A stretch of 64,000 bases of DNA from Notospermus geniculatus (Eukaryota > Nemertea > Pilidiophora > Heteronemertea > Lineidae). Position 1 is the stretch's first letter. Each line of letters opens with the position of its first letter. Location of the stretch: the NCBI GenBank assembly GCA_002633025.1, contig NMRB01000399.1, positions 337,883-401,882 of the forward strand, written 5' to 3'. This document shows positions 1 to 10,087 of the stretch, piece after piece. The notes beneath the pieces were generated by a model, which searched no databases, was not told where the DNA came from, and worked only from the letters and a program-made list of their open reading frames with translations. A program made the position numbers and the translations under genes.

Positions 1-488
1 CAAGTAGAAAGCTCAAAGACGAGGTAACCAAGTCTAATGCATGCTGAGGTTCCCACGTCTTTTATTATAATAGCAAATGCGCTCTGTATATTCGCACATG
101 CTTCATCATCAGTGTGCACTTTTCATTGTACAGTATTGCGTATGTACCTGGGGCAGTAGGCCTAATCAACAGCCCCGAGGAGGCTGTAATTGACTCGGAA
201 ACATGATCGACAAGAGGAGTATGTCCTCGGTTTATTAGACTACAACGGACGGATTCGGTGTATATTTGTTGTTTTTGCTTGTCAACACTTTGAAAGCAGA
301 AAATCGCTCGATAGTATCGACTCCACACTGAATACAAACATGTAATTTGTGTGCGGCTTTTTGCTCTGAGCAGTCCATCACTCACTATTTTGGATTCTCC
401 TGCCTGGAGAGCCTATCCAGAGACTACGGCGGACACTTCGCGAAGTCGTAGAATGATCATTATTGGTAAGGGCATGCAGTTTTGACTA

Positions 489-609
489 AGGGCCGTATTC
501 TAGAAGCTTCCTTAAGTGTAAGGTCGACCTTTAATCTTTTGTATTCTACCCTGCAAACAATAGCTAAAGGTTGACCTTACACTTTAGGAAGCTTCTAGAA
601 TACGGCCCT
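489..609. mobile_element. Fold-back (MITE-like) element, GGGCCGTATTC termini
   Basis: The two arms are close inverted copies reading inward from AGGGCCGTATTCTAGAAGC, with a short unpaired centre, giving a hairpin of about 120 bp. It carries no coding sequence. A left-truncated copy lies at 1228-1331 in the duplicated unit, so it was already present in this promoter region when the duplication arose. Confidence 0.75.
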
Positions 610-670
610 ATGATTTATATGGTACACATTGAATACCATTGTCCTCTAACCCCTTCATAGTTCGACAATT

Positions 671-839
671 ATGGCCAATCTCGTAACGGCGAACAATACT
701 GCGGAACAAAGTCTCTATACTCTGAGACGACTGCTACCATATAACATCTGGGAAGCCAATGTAGCATGGTTTATTGTGGCATACATTGGCCCGGTAATAA
801 TTGCATTTGGTACAGTTTTTAATTTCCTGACGATGTTGG
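671..839 (+). pseudogene. Truncated copy of the upstream end of the GPCR gene
   Basis: The first 56 residues are identical to the start of the receptor at 1396-2436, through TM1 including the GxxxN element. The copy then breaks at the N at position 841 into unrelated sequence. It has no TM2-TM7 and cannot make a receptor. It may be an assembly artefact rather than a true pseudogene. Confidence 0.75.
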
Positions 840-841
840 TN

Positions 842-866
842 GTTTTTTTTTGGCCCACCCGATATA
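842..866. mobile_element. Terminal scrap of a DNA transposon
   Basis: The short stretch reading T-run then GGCCCACCCGATATA is the reverse complement of 51086-51104 (TATATCGGGTGGGCC then an A-run). It looks like one terminal inverted repeat of a Tc1/mariner-type element. It sits exactly at the junction of the duplicated units. Confidence 0.4.
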
Positions 867-1395
867 GCAAATGCGCTCTGTATATTCGCACATGCTTCAT
901 CATCAGTGTGCACTTTTCATGTACAGTATTGCGTATGTATTTGGGGCAGTAGGCCTAATCAACAGCCCCGAGGAGGCTGTAATTGACTCGGAAACATGAT
1001 CGACAAGAGGAGTAATTGTCCTCGGTTTATTAGACTACAACGGACGGATTCGGTGTATATTTTTTGTTTTTGCTTGTCAACACTTTGAAAGCAGAAAATC
1101 GCTCGATAGTATCGACTCCACACTGAATACAAACATGTAATTTGTGTGCGGCTTTTTGCTCTGAGCAGTCCATCACTCACTATTTTGGATTCTCCTGCCT
1201 GGAGAGCCTATCCAGAGACTACGGCGGGAAGCTTCCTTAAGTGTAAGGTCGACCTTTAATCTTTTGTATTCTACCCTGCAAACAATAGCTAAAGGTTGAC
1301 CTTACACTTTAGGAAGCTTCTAGAATACGGCCCTATGATTTATATGGTACACATTGAATACCATTGTCCTCTAACCCCTTCATAGTTCGACAATT

Positions 1396-2436
1396 ATGGC
1401 CAATCTCGTAACGGCGAACAATACTGCGGAACAAAGTCTCTATACTCTGAGACGACTGCTACCATATAACATCTGGGAAGCCAATGTAGCATGGTTTATT
1501 GTGGCATACATTGGCCCGGTAATAATTGCATTTGGTACAGTTTTTAATTTCCTGACGATGTTGGTGGTATCTAGTGGAAACATAGGTAGCATCTCCACCC
1601 GTATCCTCCTGATGACTCTCGCTGTTACTGATCTAGCCGTCCTCTACGTTGGCGGTCTTGAATTGGTTCTTGATGTTGCGTACGGAATCCTGGTACGGAT
1701 GCAATCGAATTTCATGTGTAAAGCCAATTTTTTTCTGACGGAATTCACCATGATGTTCTCGTCATGGTGCATCCTCCTGCTAACATTGGAGAGGTTGATA
1801 TGTGTGTTGTTTCCTTTAAAGGCCCGATTTATCTTCTCAAAGAGGTTCGTATATATCGTTCTGGCTGGTGTGTTCCTTTTTATCTTTTCACTGAATTTTC
1901 ACCACCTTATATACTTCAAAATGTATGAAGGTTATGGAGTTTGTGGTATTTCCTCCGACGATTTTCCATATTATTTTGCATTTTTTTTTAACGAATGGGC
2001 CATTATAAATCTTGTAACATACGCCGGTATACCCTTTACTGGTATCACAATTTGCAACATCTTCATAGTTTCAGCACTAATTATCAACAAAAGAAAAAGA
2101 CGAGCCATGTTGGACGAGCAGGCCAAGAAAGATTCTAATCTGGGAAGTGTTACCACGATGTTAGTCGTCGTTAGCATCGCCTTCATCATTCTCGCATTGC
2201 CGAACCAGATTTATTTTTTACTTGAACCTATCTATTTCCCCGATATATACTACGCACTCGTCTTTGAGTATGATACAGCAAAGCATTTAGCCCTCGCTTA
2301 CCTCCTTCAATATTCAACCAGAGCCATGACAAATTTAAATCACGCTATCAATTTCCTTCTCTATTGTATCAGCGGGGCAAAATTCCGAGCTGTATTTGTT
2401 CAACGAATGAAGCAATTAATTGGAAGGGAAAGGTAA
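1396..2436 (+). CDS. Rhodopsin-like (class A) G protein-coupled receptor, single exon
   Basis: 346 aa, complete in one exon, with seven hydrophobic segments. TM1 (about 33-58) carries N51 in GTVFN. TM2 has LAVTDLA with D79. TM3 begins at C108, the disulfide cysteine, and ends in E132-R133-L in place of DRY. ECL2 has the partner C183. TM5 has a proline near 213, and TM6 ends LALPNQ with P269. TM7 has N319-FLLY, so the NPxxY proline is replaced, as in many invertebrate peptide receptors. The N-terminus has one glycosylation sequon (N8) and there is no signal peptide. The C-tail is short and basic. It is probably a plasma-membrane peptide or small-ligand receptor; the ligand is unknown. The start is the first in-frame ATG, with no plausible splice acceptor upstream. 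It differs from the two-exon receptors at 23-45 kb, so it belongs to another subfamily. Confidence 0.9.
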   Translation: MANLVTANNTAEQSLYTLRRLLPYNIWEANVAWFIVAYIGPVIIAFGTVFNFLTMLVVSSGNIGSISTRILLMTLAVTDLAVLYVGGLELVLDVAYGILVRMQSNFMCKANFFLTEFTMMFSSWCILLLTLERLICVLFPLKARFIFSKRFVYIVLAGVFLFIFSLNFHHLIYFKMYEGYGVCGISSDDFPYYFAFFFNEWAIINLVTYAGIPFTGITICNIFIVSALIINKRKRRAMLDEQAKKDSNLGSVTTMLVVVSIAFIILALPNQIYFLLEPIYFPDIYYALVFEYDTAKHLALAYLLQYSTRAMTNLNHAINFLLYCISGAKFRAVFVQRMKQLIGRER

Positions 2437-2565
2437 CTTTTTCACACACTTGAAAAAATCTCTGTCTCCCCTCGGCCAGTGACCTACGTCGACGTATGTT
2501 CCAACGCGACGAAGTCAATTTCCATCCGTTGGGTTGCCAATTAATTGTGGAGGATCGAGAAGAAT
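2437..2565. other. Short spacer, nothing recognised
   Basis: This is the 3' flank of the receptor. No canonical polyadenylation signal is obvious before the retrotransposon remnant begins. Confidence 0.5.
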
Positions 2566-3528
2566 TGACCGTTGACTGCCGTAAGATGTTTGTTAAATGT
2601 TGCCTCGTCAGAAGCCCGTCTTATAAGCTTGAAGTTTAATCCTGAGATGTGTCAGCTATTATATTTTGAATGTCATAGAGAGTTAGGTCGTCCTAGGGAA
2701 AGAATTTTATTTGAAGGTGTCGTGGTAGAGGAACAAGATAGTGCGGTCCATTTGGGAAATATCATTGGTGTAAACAGTTAAAGATTATTCAAAATGCGGT
2801 ATCTGACTTTAACAGAAGGGCTAACGTCGTTTTAGCAAGGTTTAAACATTGCAACGTCCCGACCAAATTGAAGTTAATCGAGAGTTTTTGTATGTCTTTT
2901 TATGGTTCTCAGCTTTGGGATCTGGGAAGGAAGGAGATGGACTCAATGTATGTTGCCTGGCGGAAGGTAATGAGACGAGTTCTTGGTGTCCATCCTCAAA
3001 CCCACAGTAGATTCATACCAATAATTGCTGAATGTCAACCATTAGATATAATTCTACACAATAGATTTATCAAATTCCCCACCAGGGCATGGAACTCGGC
3101 TGATTCCTTCGTAGCTCTAGCTGCAAAGCTGTCAATGAATGGTAGTCGTTCCGCTTGCAGTAACTCGTTAAGCTTCATCTCTTTTACATATAACATTCCG
3201 CGACTCGAAATCCCTAAATCTTCTTATGTGCGCCGCTACATGTATACCGCAGCCGAAAAACGGACTGTTGATCAGATCAAAGATTTTATCCAACTCAGGG
3301 ACAATAATGATGATGAAGCAGAAAACATTCAAGAGATCATAGATTTTCTATGTACTTCATGATTGACCCTGCCTAACCTTTCTCTATACTCTTGTAGCTT
3401 AGTCTCTGCATTTCGGGGGGGGGGTGCACTCCTTTTTGTTTGTTCTGCTCTTCTTTTGTACTAATTTTTGAATGTGATGGTATATCTCTGTGTATAACAT
3501 TCACGAAATAAATATATATATATATATT
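2566..3528 (+). mobile_element. 5'-truncated non-LTR retrotransposon (CR1/L2-like), dead
   Basis: Conceptual translation gives the C-terminal end of a non-LTR reverse transcriptase: a FNPEMCQLL block, then DSAVHLGNIIGVN, then (3038 bp region onward) ESFCMSFYGSQLWDL and AWRKVMRRVLGVHP. This order (thumb, then the conserved WRK/R segment) is typical of the CR1/L2/Rex clade. The frame is broken by a stop at 2779 and by a frame change before 2868, so it is inactive. The ORF ends at 3362. A 3' tail follows, with AATAAA near 3509 and a TA microsatellite, as expected for the 3' end of such an element. 5' truncation is the usual outcome of target-primed reverse transcription. Confidence 0.8.
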
Positions 3529-3530
3529 AT

Positions 3531-3605
3531 CCCAATGCCTGTGAAAACCGCTCCGCTCGCCGCACGACGCGGCGGAATCCGCTATAGTGGAAACGGGCCT
3601 TACGA
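3531..3605. mobile_element. Partial copy of the GTGGAAACAGGGC fold-back element
   Basis: The sequence around CCAATGCCTGTGAAAACCGC to TAGTGGAAACGGGCCTT matches the right arm of the element at 59834-59989. Only one arm is clear. A separate small hairpin (3586-3622, GTGGAAACGGGCC with its inverse) follows directly. Confidence 0.5.
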
Positions 3606-3699
3606 AAGGCCTCTTTCCACTTTTTCTGCATTGCATTTCCCCTGCGATTTACCGCGACGGATCCCGCAGTGGTGGAAATTACGGGAAGGGACAGCCTAA

Positions 3700-4313
3700 A
3701 GGTCCTTGCACACCAAAAACGCGCGTTGAACGCCGCGGAAAACGCCGCGGTTTCCGTCCACAGACAGTGACAGGGGTCAACCTCCCGCGTGAAACGCTGC
3801 GGGAGACGTGCATTTTTCGGGGCAAGCACACTGGATGACTACAAAAGTTGTTTCGGGCGGCGACGCGGCGGCGAGCGCGCGTCATTTTTTTGCCGCGCGT
3901 CTTTGGTGTGACCCATTTATTGAAAATCCATTGAACTTATTTTCGCGGCGGTGAACGCGCGTCGTTTTTCGCCGTTGCGGCTGGCGGCGCGGTTTTGGTG
4001 TGAAGGGGCCTAAAGGTCCTTGCACACCAAAAACGCGCGTTGAACGTCACGGAAAACGCCGCGGTTTCCGCCCACATACAGGGGCCACACCTCCCGCGTG
4101 AAATGCTGCGGGAGGCGTGCATTTTTCGGGGCAAGCACACTGGAAAACTACAAAAGTTATTTCGGGGGACAACGCGGCGGCGAGCGCGCGTCTTTTTTTG
4201 CCGCGCGTCTTTGGTGTGACCCATTTATTGAAAATCAATTGAACTTATTTTCCCGGCGGTGAACGCGCGTCGTTTTTCGCCGCCCGCGGCACGCCTTTGG
4301 TGTGAAGGGGCCT
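3700..4313. mobile_element. Two head-to-tail fold-back elements (about 310 and 300 bp)
   Basis: Two similar units, 3700-4011 and 4014-4313, each begin AGGTCCTTGCACACCAAAAA and end in TTGGTGTGAAGGGGCC, with GC-rich palindromic interiors (CGCGCG blocks). TAA/TTA trinucleotides sit at the outer and shared borders, consistent with PIF/Harbinger-type 3-bp target duplications. No ORF is supported; the GC-rich open frames here are shadows. Confidence 0.65.
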
Positions 4314-4316
4314 TTA

Positions 4317-4448
4317 AAGGCCCGTTTCCACAGAAGCGGTAGCGTGAGCGTTTTTACGCTTTGCCCATTGTTTGTAAGCAGAGCGGCGGAAAATAACAAA
4401 AGATTTGACGCATCACGCAGCGTGAAACGCGTCTGTGGAAACGAGCCT
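4317..4448. mobile_element. Fold-back element, AAGGCCCGTTTCCACAG termini
   Basis: The left arm reads AAGGCCCGTTTCCACAGAAG and the right arm is its near inverse ending CTGTGGAAACGAGCCTT. It abuts the preceding pair with TTA/TAA at the join, so it is the third bead of a chain of adjacent elements. Confidence 0.65.
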
Positions 4449-4450
4449 TT

Positions 4451-4590
4451 AGGCTGCGTTTTGCTGACACGCGGAATGCGGTATAGGGACGCGGAAACCC
4501 TGGCGGAAAAATATGTTGTATGGGAAAATGCATTGCATTTTCTGCTTCCGCGTTCCGCAATCCGCATTCCGCGTGTCAGCTAAATGCAGC
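4451..4590. mobile_element. Fold-back element, GCTGACACGCGGAATGCGG arms
   Basis: The left arm GCTGACACGCGGAATGCGG pairs with CCGCATTCCGCGTGTCAGC at 4561-4580. The outer bases AGGCTGC and GCAGCTT also pair. It is the fourth bead of the chain 3700-4590. Confidence 0.65.
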
Positions 4591-4657
4591 TTAAGGCATA
4601 CGATGCTATGTGAATGTGTTTCTGGAATACATGGTGGATCTGCTGCTGGATAGATCT

Positions 4658-4774
4658 GGGCCTATATTCATAAAACCTTGTTTATAGCTTAGTTGGTTGC
4701 TAGTTGTGTGCTTTTGCCTGTACAAACTGGACACATTAAGTAACTAAGCCAAGCAAGATTTATGAATATGGACC
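4658..4774. mobile_element. Fold-back element, GGGCCTATATTCATAAA termini
   Basis: The left arm GGGCCTATATTCATAAA pairs with TTTATGAATATGGACCC on the right; the inner parts (AGCTTAGTTG / TAACTAAGCC) pair loosely. It belongs to the broad class of GGGCC-terminated palindromes repeated across the window (489, 9980, 24080, 38976, 57509). Confidence 0.65.
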
Positions 4775-5472
4775 CAGTACTCGTCATGTTGAGGAAAAGG
4801 AGACTAGTGGTGTCACTCAGGAACAGCTAAACATCCTGAGAGACGCCATACGCTGACTATGAATCAACCTTGTTAAGACCGCCACCACCTCACAGGTAGC
4901 GGTCTTCATTGGTTTCACTCAATTTTGTTCACGAAGTGACGTTATTTTCGCACCAGATCACTTCTTGTCACAAGGGTTTATTCAGTTAATATTGCACCAA
5001 CTGGCACGAAATTTCACTATTAAGTGTAACGTAACGCCAAGTAGTGTCTCGTATAGTAGAATTTACATATCATTTGCGTTTTTTTTCCGAGAAATCGACA
5101 CTTTTGTTTGGGGCACGATTGTGATGTATGAAGAATGTATAGAGCAGCATAAAATTGTTATTTTGTGTACAAAATAACGAGGGCATGCAAAAAAATCATA
5201 AGAATTTACCACCATACAACGATGTGTAGGCCTATCAAGATCTCCTTCTCTACTTATTTTCAACCGTATGTAAGCCTTCATCACCGAGAAATAAGCAGAT
5301 AAGTTCAGAATTGCCCCGCAGCAGACGAGTCAGGTCGCCATTGTTAATAACCGACGTATAAAGAGAGACGATATGTACACATATAATGCACGAATGTTTA
5401 GGTAGTCTTCTTGGTACTGAAATAATGGGATGCCTTATTATGGATGAGTTGATAATTGGGGTCAGTGTTGAT
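4775..5472. other. Intergenic, nothing recognised
   Basis: About 700 bp with no supported gene. A short near-palindrome (GACCGCTACC region, 4877-4907) and AT-rich sequence are the only visible features. Confidence 0.5.
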
Positions 5473-5481
5473 GGTGAATAT

Positions 5482-5578
5482 TACACTCCTCTCGCAGTGT
5501 TTTGCTTCGCTCCGTACCTACGCTTCACAAACGAAGCGTAGGTAACGGAGCGAAGCAAAACACTGCGAGAGGAGTGTA
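5482..5578. mobile_element. 97-bp near-perfect hairpin insertion with 9-bp TSD
   Basis: Two arms of about 44 bp, starting TACACTCCTCTCGCAG and ending CTGCGAGAGGAGTGTA, are complementary apart from one indel and leave a loop of roughly 8 bases. GGTGAATAT occurs directly on both sides (5473-5481 and 5579-5587), a perfect 9-bp target duplication. A TSD of that length points to Mutator-like transposition. The intact arms and perfect TSD suggest a very recent insertion. Confidence 0.85.
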
Positions 5579-5637
5579 GGTGAATATAGGCCATCGCCGC
5601 ATTTCAATCAGTATGACGAGACATTCGCTGATGCTGG

Positions 5638-5750
5638 GGCGAGCCCGGTAACTCAGCGGGTTCAGTGTTGCGGCTATTAGTGGTTGTCTATGGTGATGGG
5701 TTCGAGCCTGGGTAGTGAAAGAAATTTTTTCTCCANCCCCCCCCCCCCCC
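5638..5750 (+). mobile_element. tRNA-derived SINE head followed by poly-C
   Basis: The sequence shows an A-box-like segment (GTAACTCAGCGGGTTCAG) and a B-box (GGGTTCGAGCC) with tRNA-like spacing, then an A/T-rich stretch and a C homopolymer broken by an N at 5736. The stems do not close as a functional tRNA. Confidence 0.6.
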
Positions 5751-7080
5751 CAGCAACTGCACACTCTCATGACCTGAAAGTCACTTCGTGAACCCTGTCG
5801 CCACCAGGCTTCTCTCTCTCTCTCTCTCTCGCTCTCTCTCCATCCACTGTCTGTGGTTTCAGCAGGATAACTCAAGATATACGCCGTGTATCGCGACAAA
5901 ACTTTCAGGAATTGTAGATACGCATGTTACACAGAACCCTTTTGATTTTTCGGGTCATCCGCCAACAATGAAGTGTTTATTGTCTATCGCATGTGCATGA
6001 TGTGCCTTTGCATATCGCAGTCAAGAACCCATGACGTCGCGCCGAGCAACGCAGCGTCACCACGACGTCGAGCAGCGTCACTCGCGGCAGCCACGGTACA
6101 ATCGCTCGCAATGCCGACCTGCCGGTTCCCCATTTCATGATTTGGCCCGGTGCCATCATGTAGGCCTACATGTTGTTGATAAGTACTGGATAAAGCTCCT
6201 CCAACATTGCCTCTCGAGCAGTAACATAAGCATAAAGCAGTACACGAAAGAAACTTTGTTTCCTGTCCTCTTCATGCTGAAAGTGTCCCAGGACTCCAAA
6301 GAAGAGTAAGTCCGGGGACCTCCAACATGTCCAAGTAAGTCCGGCGACATTGATCTCTTGGTATTACTATTATAGTATTGTCCCCACGCCAGGAGTTGAC
6401 TTTGATTCCTTTGGTGGTCGTACGTCATGACTGAAGGGTTGAAGTCAGCTCATTATAATGAGGGGGGAAATTAATTGCACTTAACTTGCAATGCATTGAC
6501 CTCAATCATCAACAGCCCTTTAACATGCTCTAGGGAAACCACTGCTATTTTGTAAGTGACATTGATAATTCTTTTACGTGTAATGTGAACTTACACGTAT
6601 TCACACCTTTCGTTACATGAATAAAAAAATGCAAATGACACGGTTTATTTAATTAGAGGCCTTTGGTAAACAGCTGACAATTTGCTTTAAATTCGTTGCG
6701 GCTGATGATGAATTCAAGCCGCAATGATATTCAATATTTATATTATGATTGTGACTGAGCAAACTAGTGTGTTCTGGGTTAATCCATTTACTGTTGTATT
6801 AGGGCCTCTGAGGAGACGTTACTTATAAACATGTCTCCATCCTCTTCAGTTCAATTCCAAGTAGAGTGGATGAGGCTGCCTCTAACTATGGAATGGTGAC
6901 AGCAATAATATGGGTTTGTGATTCATCATTACCATGTCTTGGAGGCGAATTCTATGCACCTCGAATTTGTTTGTTTTCTCAGATCATCAGAGCCGTTAAC
7001 GTTGATTCAGAGTTCACGTATTAGCGATATTAATTGCACGATACAGCTGTGGAGAAATTAATTTCCTATCAGAATTCACT
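5751..7080. other. Intergenic and 5' flank of the Mpv17-family gene
   Basis: It contains a TC/CTCT microsatellite (5809-5840) and CpG-rich sequence near 6030-6130. No gene is supported. The first exon of the next gene begins at 7081; its 5' UTR and promoter should lie here but show no diagnostic motif. Confidence 0.5.
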
Positions 7081-9587
7081 ATGTTGCAAGTAATATCTGG
7101 ACTCGGGAACAGGTTGTTCACTAAGTACCTCGTGTTCACCAATGTTGCAACGTCATGCATCCTTATGAACAGTGGAGATCTAATTGTACAAGGAATGGAG
7201 CATCACCAGGACAAAAAACTTGGGAGAAAATCAGAATCAAATGGATGGACGGATTGGGGACGGAATGGTAGGTTTGGCATGCATAACACGGTGTCAGTTG
7301 ATTGTGGTCCTGGTCCTTCAACTGCCGACTGAATAACCTATGGAATGATCTAAGGTTGCGGCAAAAGCACCATCGAACAGGCATTATTCCTGTCACTAAC
7401 TGCACATGATATAAACCAAGATGATATTATTGGCAGTGTCGAAGTCGTCTGAGTCCTTTGCCTGAGACGTGGGTCCTTCTCCCCCCCGTATTGCTTTTCA
7501 TCACATTAGCCCATGGCAATCTCGGCGTCATACCTTGACAAGTGCTTGAAGTTTGGAGAATCGTGATTGAAGTGCTTGAAGTTTGAGAGATCGAGGACTC
7601 TGATGCACTTGTACTTGTGGACTCGAGAGAACGAGGACTCAGGTTCACTTGTGGACTCGAGAGAACGAGGACTCGGGTTCACCTGTAGTTGTGGACTCGT
7701 GAGATCGAGGACTCTGATGCACTTGTACTAATGGACTCGAGAGAACGAGAACTCAGGTTCACTTGTAGTTGTGGACTCGAGAGATCGAGGACTCGGGTGT
7801 ACTTGTACTAGTGGACTCGAGAGAACGAGGACTCAGGTTCACTTGAAGTTGTGGACTCGAGAGAACGAGGACTCAGGTTCACTTGTAGTTGTGGACTCGA
7901 GAGAACGTGGACTCAGGTTCACTTGTAGTTGTGGACTCGAGAGATCGAGGACTCGGGTGTACTTGTACTAGTGGACTCGAGAGAACGAGGACTCAGGTTC
8001 ACTTGTAGTTGTGGACTCGAGAGAACGAGGACTCAGGTTCACTTGTAGTTGTGGACTCGAGAGAACGAGGACTCAGGTTCACTTGTAGTTGTGGACTCGA
8101 GAGATCGAGGACTCGGGTGTACTTGTACTAGTGAACTTGAGAGAACGAGGACTCAGGTTCATTTGTAGTTGTGGACTCGAGAGAACGAGGACTCAGGTTC
8201 ACTTATAGTTGTGGACTCGAGAGAACGAGGACTCGGGTGCACTTGTAGTTGTGGACTCGAGAGATCGAGGACTCGGGTGTACTTGTACTTGTGGACTCGA
8301 GAGAACGAGGACTCAGGTTCACTTGTAGTTGTGGACTCGAGAGAACGAGGACTCGGGTTCACTTGTAGTTGTGTGTAGTTGAGGAGCCTGATAGCCTAGT
8401 GATTACCACGTCCGCTTAGCAAGCGGCAGGTCCCGGGTTTGAATCCAGCCCGGGCCATGTGGGATTTCATTCCCTGCTCTTCACGTCCGTCGCGCGGTGC
8501 CTTGTACTTTGTGTCTTCGCAAGGGCAAGTAAAATACCCCATCCAAGTGAGGAACATGAGTAGCTTGTGATGGCCTCCTGCGTACTTACCAAGGCTAATA
8601 ATGCTATAGCGTCGGCCTTGACGGAAAAACTTGTAGCTGTGAGCTGGAGAGAATCAGGTGCACCGTGTAGGTGTGAATCGGAGAGAAACAAGGCTGGTGC
8701 ACTTGTTATTGTAGACTTGAGAGAAAATGACTTGTAAATGTTGAGTAGGAAGGAGAAGGTTCACTTGTAGATGTGGCCTTCAGTTTAGTTGTTGTGTAAT
8801 CTTGTCTTGCAGGTCGTGTCTTCGTTATGGGTGCGGTGACTGGTCTGTTGTGCCATTATTGGTACGTTCTATTGGACCACAAATTGCCTGGGATTACCGC
8901 AAAAATAGTCATAAAGAAAGTTATCTTGGAGCAGACGATATCATCACCTATATTTTATTTCATATTCTTTACAGGTAAGCTAATTGATTGTTTTCGATAA
9001 TCACTCAGCATTGAAATTTGAGCAGATCAGGATTGCATATTCACAGCAGATAAGAATTTAGCATTTCGCGGCGTTTCGTTTGCATATTCTTCAAATGTAT
9101 TCGTCAATTTCAGGTCATGCTATGATGGAAGGCCAAACCTTCTGCGAAGGAATGAATTACCTAAAAGAAAAGTTTGGGTCAACCTATTTGGTAAGGCTCA
9201 TCGCCACTTGAAACCCGCCCCATTTCCTTTTATTCTCCTTTGCCCCAAGCCAAATTCAGCCGAAGGAGAGGGCCCGAGGGTTTCATCGTTGTTTTCATTA
9301 GCTCCATCTATGGTTTTCAGGTTGACCTTGCTGTTTGGCCAGCAGCGCAGGAAATCAATTTCAGATTCGTGGCAGACAGATACAGTCTCTTATACTTCAA
9401 CACTGCAAGTCTATTGTGGAATGTGTTTCTGTCTTATAAGCAATTTTCGATTGTTCGCCAGGCATGCCAGGATATGTCCCAGGTCTCAAGGTTTTCATGC
9501 ATACATGTATATCTTTTCGATATAACTTTCATGATGCGGCAGGCCTGTGTCCTCAAGAAAACATGCTGTACCTTTTATCTCTGGTAG
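7081..9587 (+). CDS. MPV17L2: Mpv17/PMP22-family membrane protein, MPV17L2-like (4 exons)
   Basis: Exons 7081-7267, 8813-8974, 9114-9190 and 9321-9587 join in frame at GT-AG borders (G|GTAGGT, TTGCAG|G, ACAG|GTAAGC, TTTCAG|G, TTG|GTAAGG, TTTCAG|G) to give 230 aa, a normal family length. Exon 1 holds the N-terminal helix and GDLIVQGME. Exon 2 holds GRVFVMG, the HYWY-LLD block and the KK-x-EQ segment. Exon 3 holds MEGQTF. Exon 4 holds the signature VWPAAQEINFRFV and the WNVFLSYKQ helix end. EGQT plus WPAAQ is closest to MPV17L2, which in vertebrates sits in the inner mitochondrial membrane and supports mitoribosome assembly; that role is inferred here. The family has four membrane helices. The tail after SYKQF is longer and Cys-rich compared with vertebrate forms. 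Intron 1 is filled by a minisatellite and a SINE. Confidence 0.88.
7590..8372. repeat. 40-bp minisatellite, about 19 units, in intron 1 of the Mpv17-family gene
   Basis: The unit is GTGGACTCGAGAGAACGAGG followed by ACTCAGGTTCACTTGTAGTT. Variants (AGATCG for AGAACG, GTGTACTTGTACTA ends) recur in a higher-order pattern. Because 40 is not a multiple of three, the open frames crossing it are by-products and not genes. Confidence 0.95.
8385..8640 (+). mobile_element. tRNA-derived SINE
   Basis: The tRNA-like head shows box A (TAGCCTAGTGATTACC), a stem CCGC-loop TTAGCAA-GCGG with AGC in the anticodon place, and box B (GGTTTGAATCC). The acceptor stem does not close, so it is not a working tRNA gene. 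About 180 bp of body follows. It lies directly downstream of the minisatellite. Confidence 0.7.
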
Positions 9588-9979
9588 GAAGGTCTGATCC
9601 ACCTACATGGTGTGCTTTCTTCTCTTCCCCAACTTCAAACCGTTTCTTTGACCTCGGCATGCATGGATGTTTCTCGTACCGTTTTCTTCATGAGTATGCA
9701 TCGTCAATCTTCCCATCGTCCGCAAGATGCCAACATTTTGAGCAAAATACGCGACATTGCATTCAGATTCAAGTGAATAGTCACTTTGTGGACTTGACTT
9801 ACAAAACCTTGCTTCTATTTTTAGGATAGAGCTGATCCGGCGTAGTTGCAAACTAAAATGCTCGTTTGTTACAGCCTACGTGAAGCCGAATGCTCTGATA
9901 TTAAGAATTTGACACAACTGAATACAAGAAACGTCCACGTGAAATCGAAAAGGGAAGGCAAAGGCAAAGGCAAAGTACA
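9588..9979. other. 3' flank of the Mpv17-family gene, nothing else recognised
   Basis: This is non-coding sequence ending in a short GGCAAA tandem (9954-9975). The overlapping open frame here is not supported by splice sites or similarity. Confidence 0.5.
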
Positions 9980-10087
9980 GGGGCCGTATGCATAAAACAT
10001 CTTAAGTGTAAGATTTCCCTTATCTTTTGCTTAGAACAATAGTTTAAGGAAATTTTTTCACTTAAGATGTTTTATGCATACGGGCCC
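9980..10087. mobile_element. Fold-back element, GGGGCCGTATGCATAAAACA termini
   Basis: Arms GGCCGTATGCATAAAACATC and GATGTTTTATGCATACGGGC are nearly perfectly complementary, and the inner AGATTTCCCTTA/TAAGGAAATTTTT pairs partly. It lies downstream of the convergent Mpv17 and VWA genes. Confidence 0.75.

Larger units (their letters stand above)
71..1563. repeat. Imperfect direct duplication containing the 5' end of the GPCR gene
   Basis: Bases 71-840 and 865-1563 are near-identical direct repeats. The second copy lacks about 69 bp (the stretch around 440-508, including most of the left arm of a fold-back element) and has a few substitutions and 1-2 base indels. The first copy stops at a single N (841) followed by about 24 bp of unrelated sequence. 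The second copy runs on into the intact receptor gene. This is either a recent local duplication or two haplotypes joined end to end by the assembler; the N at the junction favours the latter. Confidence 0.85.

Noticed and set aside
1971-2189. Antisense ORF within the single-exon GPCR
   Set aside because: Shadow of the coding strand.
3527-4583. Several Arg-rich overlapping open frames
   Set aside because: All lie in GC-rich palindromic transposon arms on both strands; none has similarity or a start context that stands out.
7771-8378. Repeat-protein ORFs on both strands
   Set aside because: They are generated by the 40-bp minisatellite, whose unit is not a multiple of three.
8385-8460. tRNA-Ala (AGC) gene
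   Set aside because: The anticodon arm and B box look right, but the acceptor stem does not pair and a SINE body follows.
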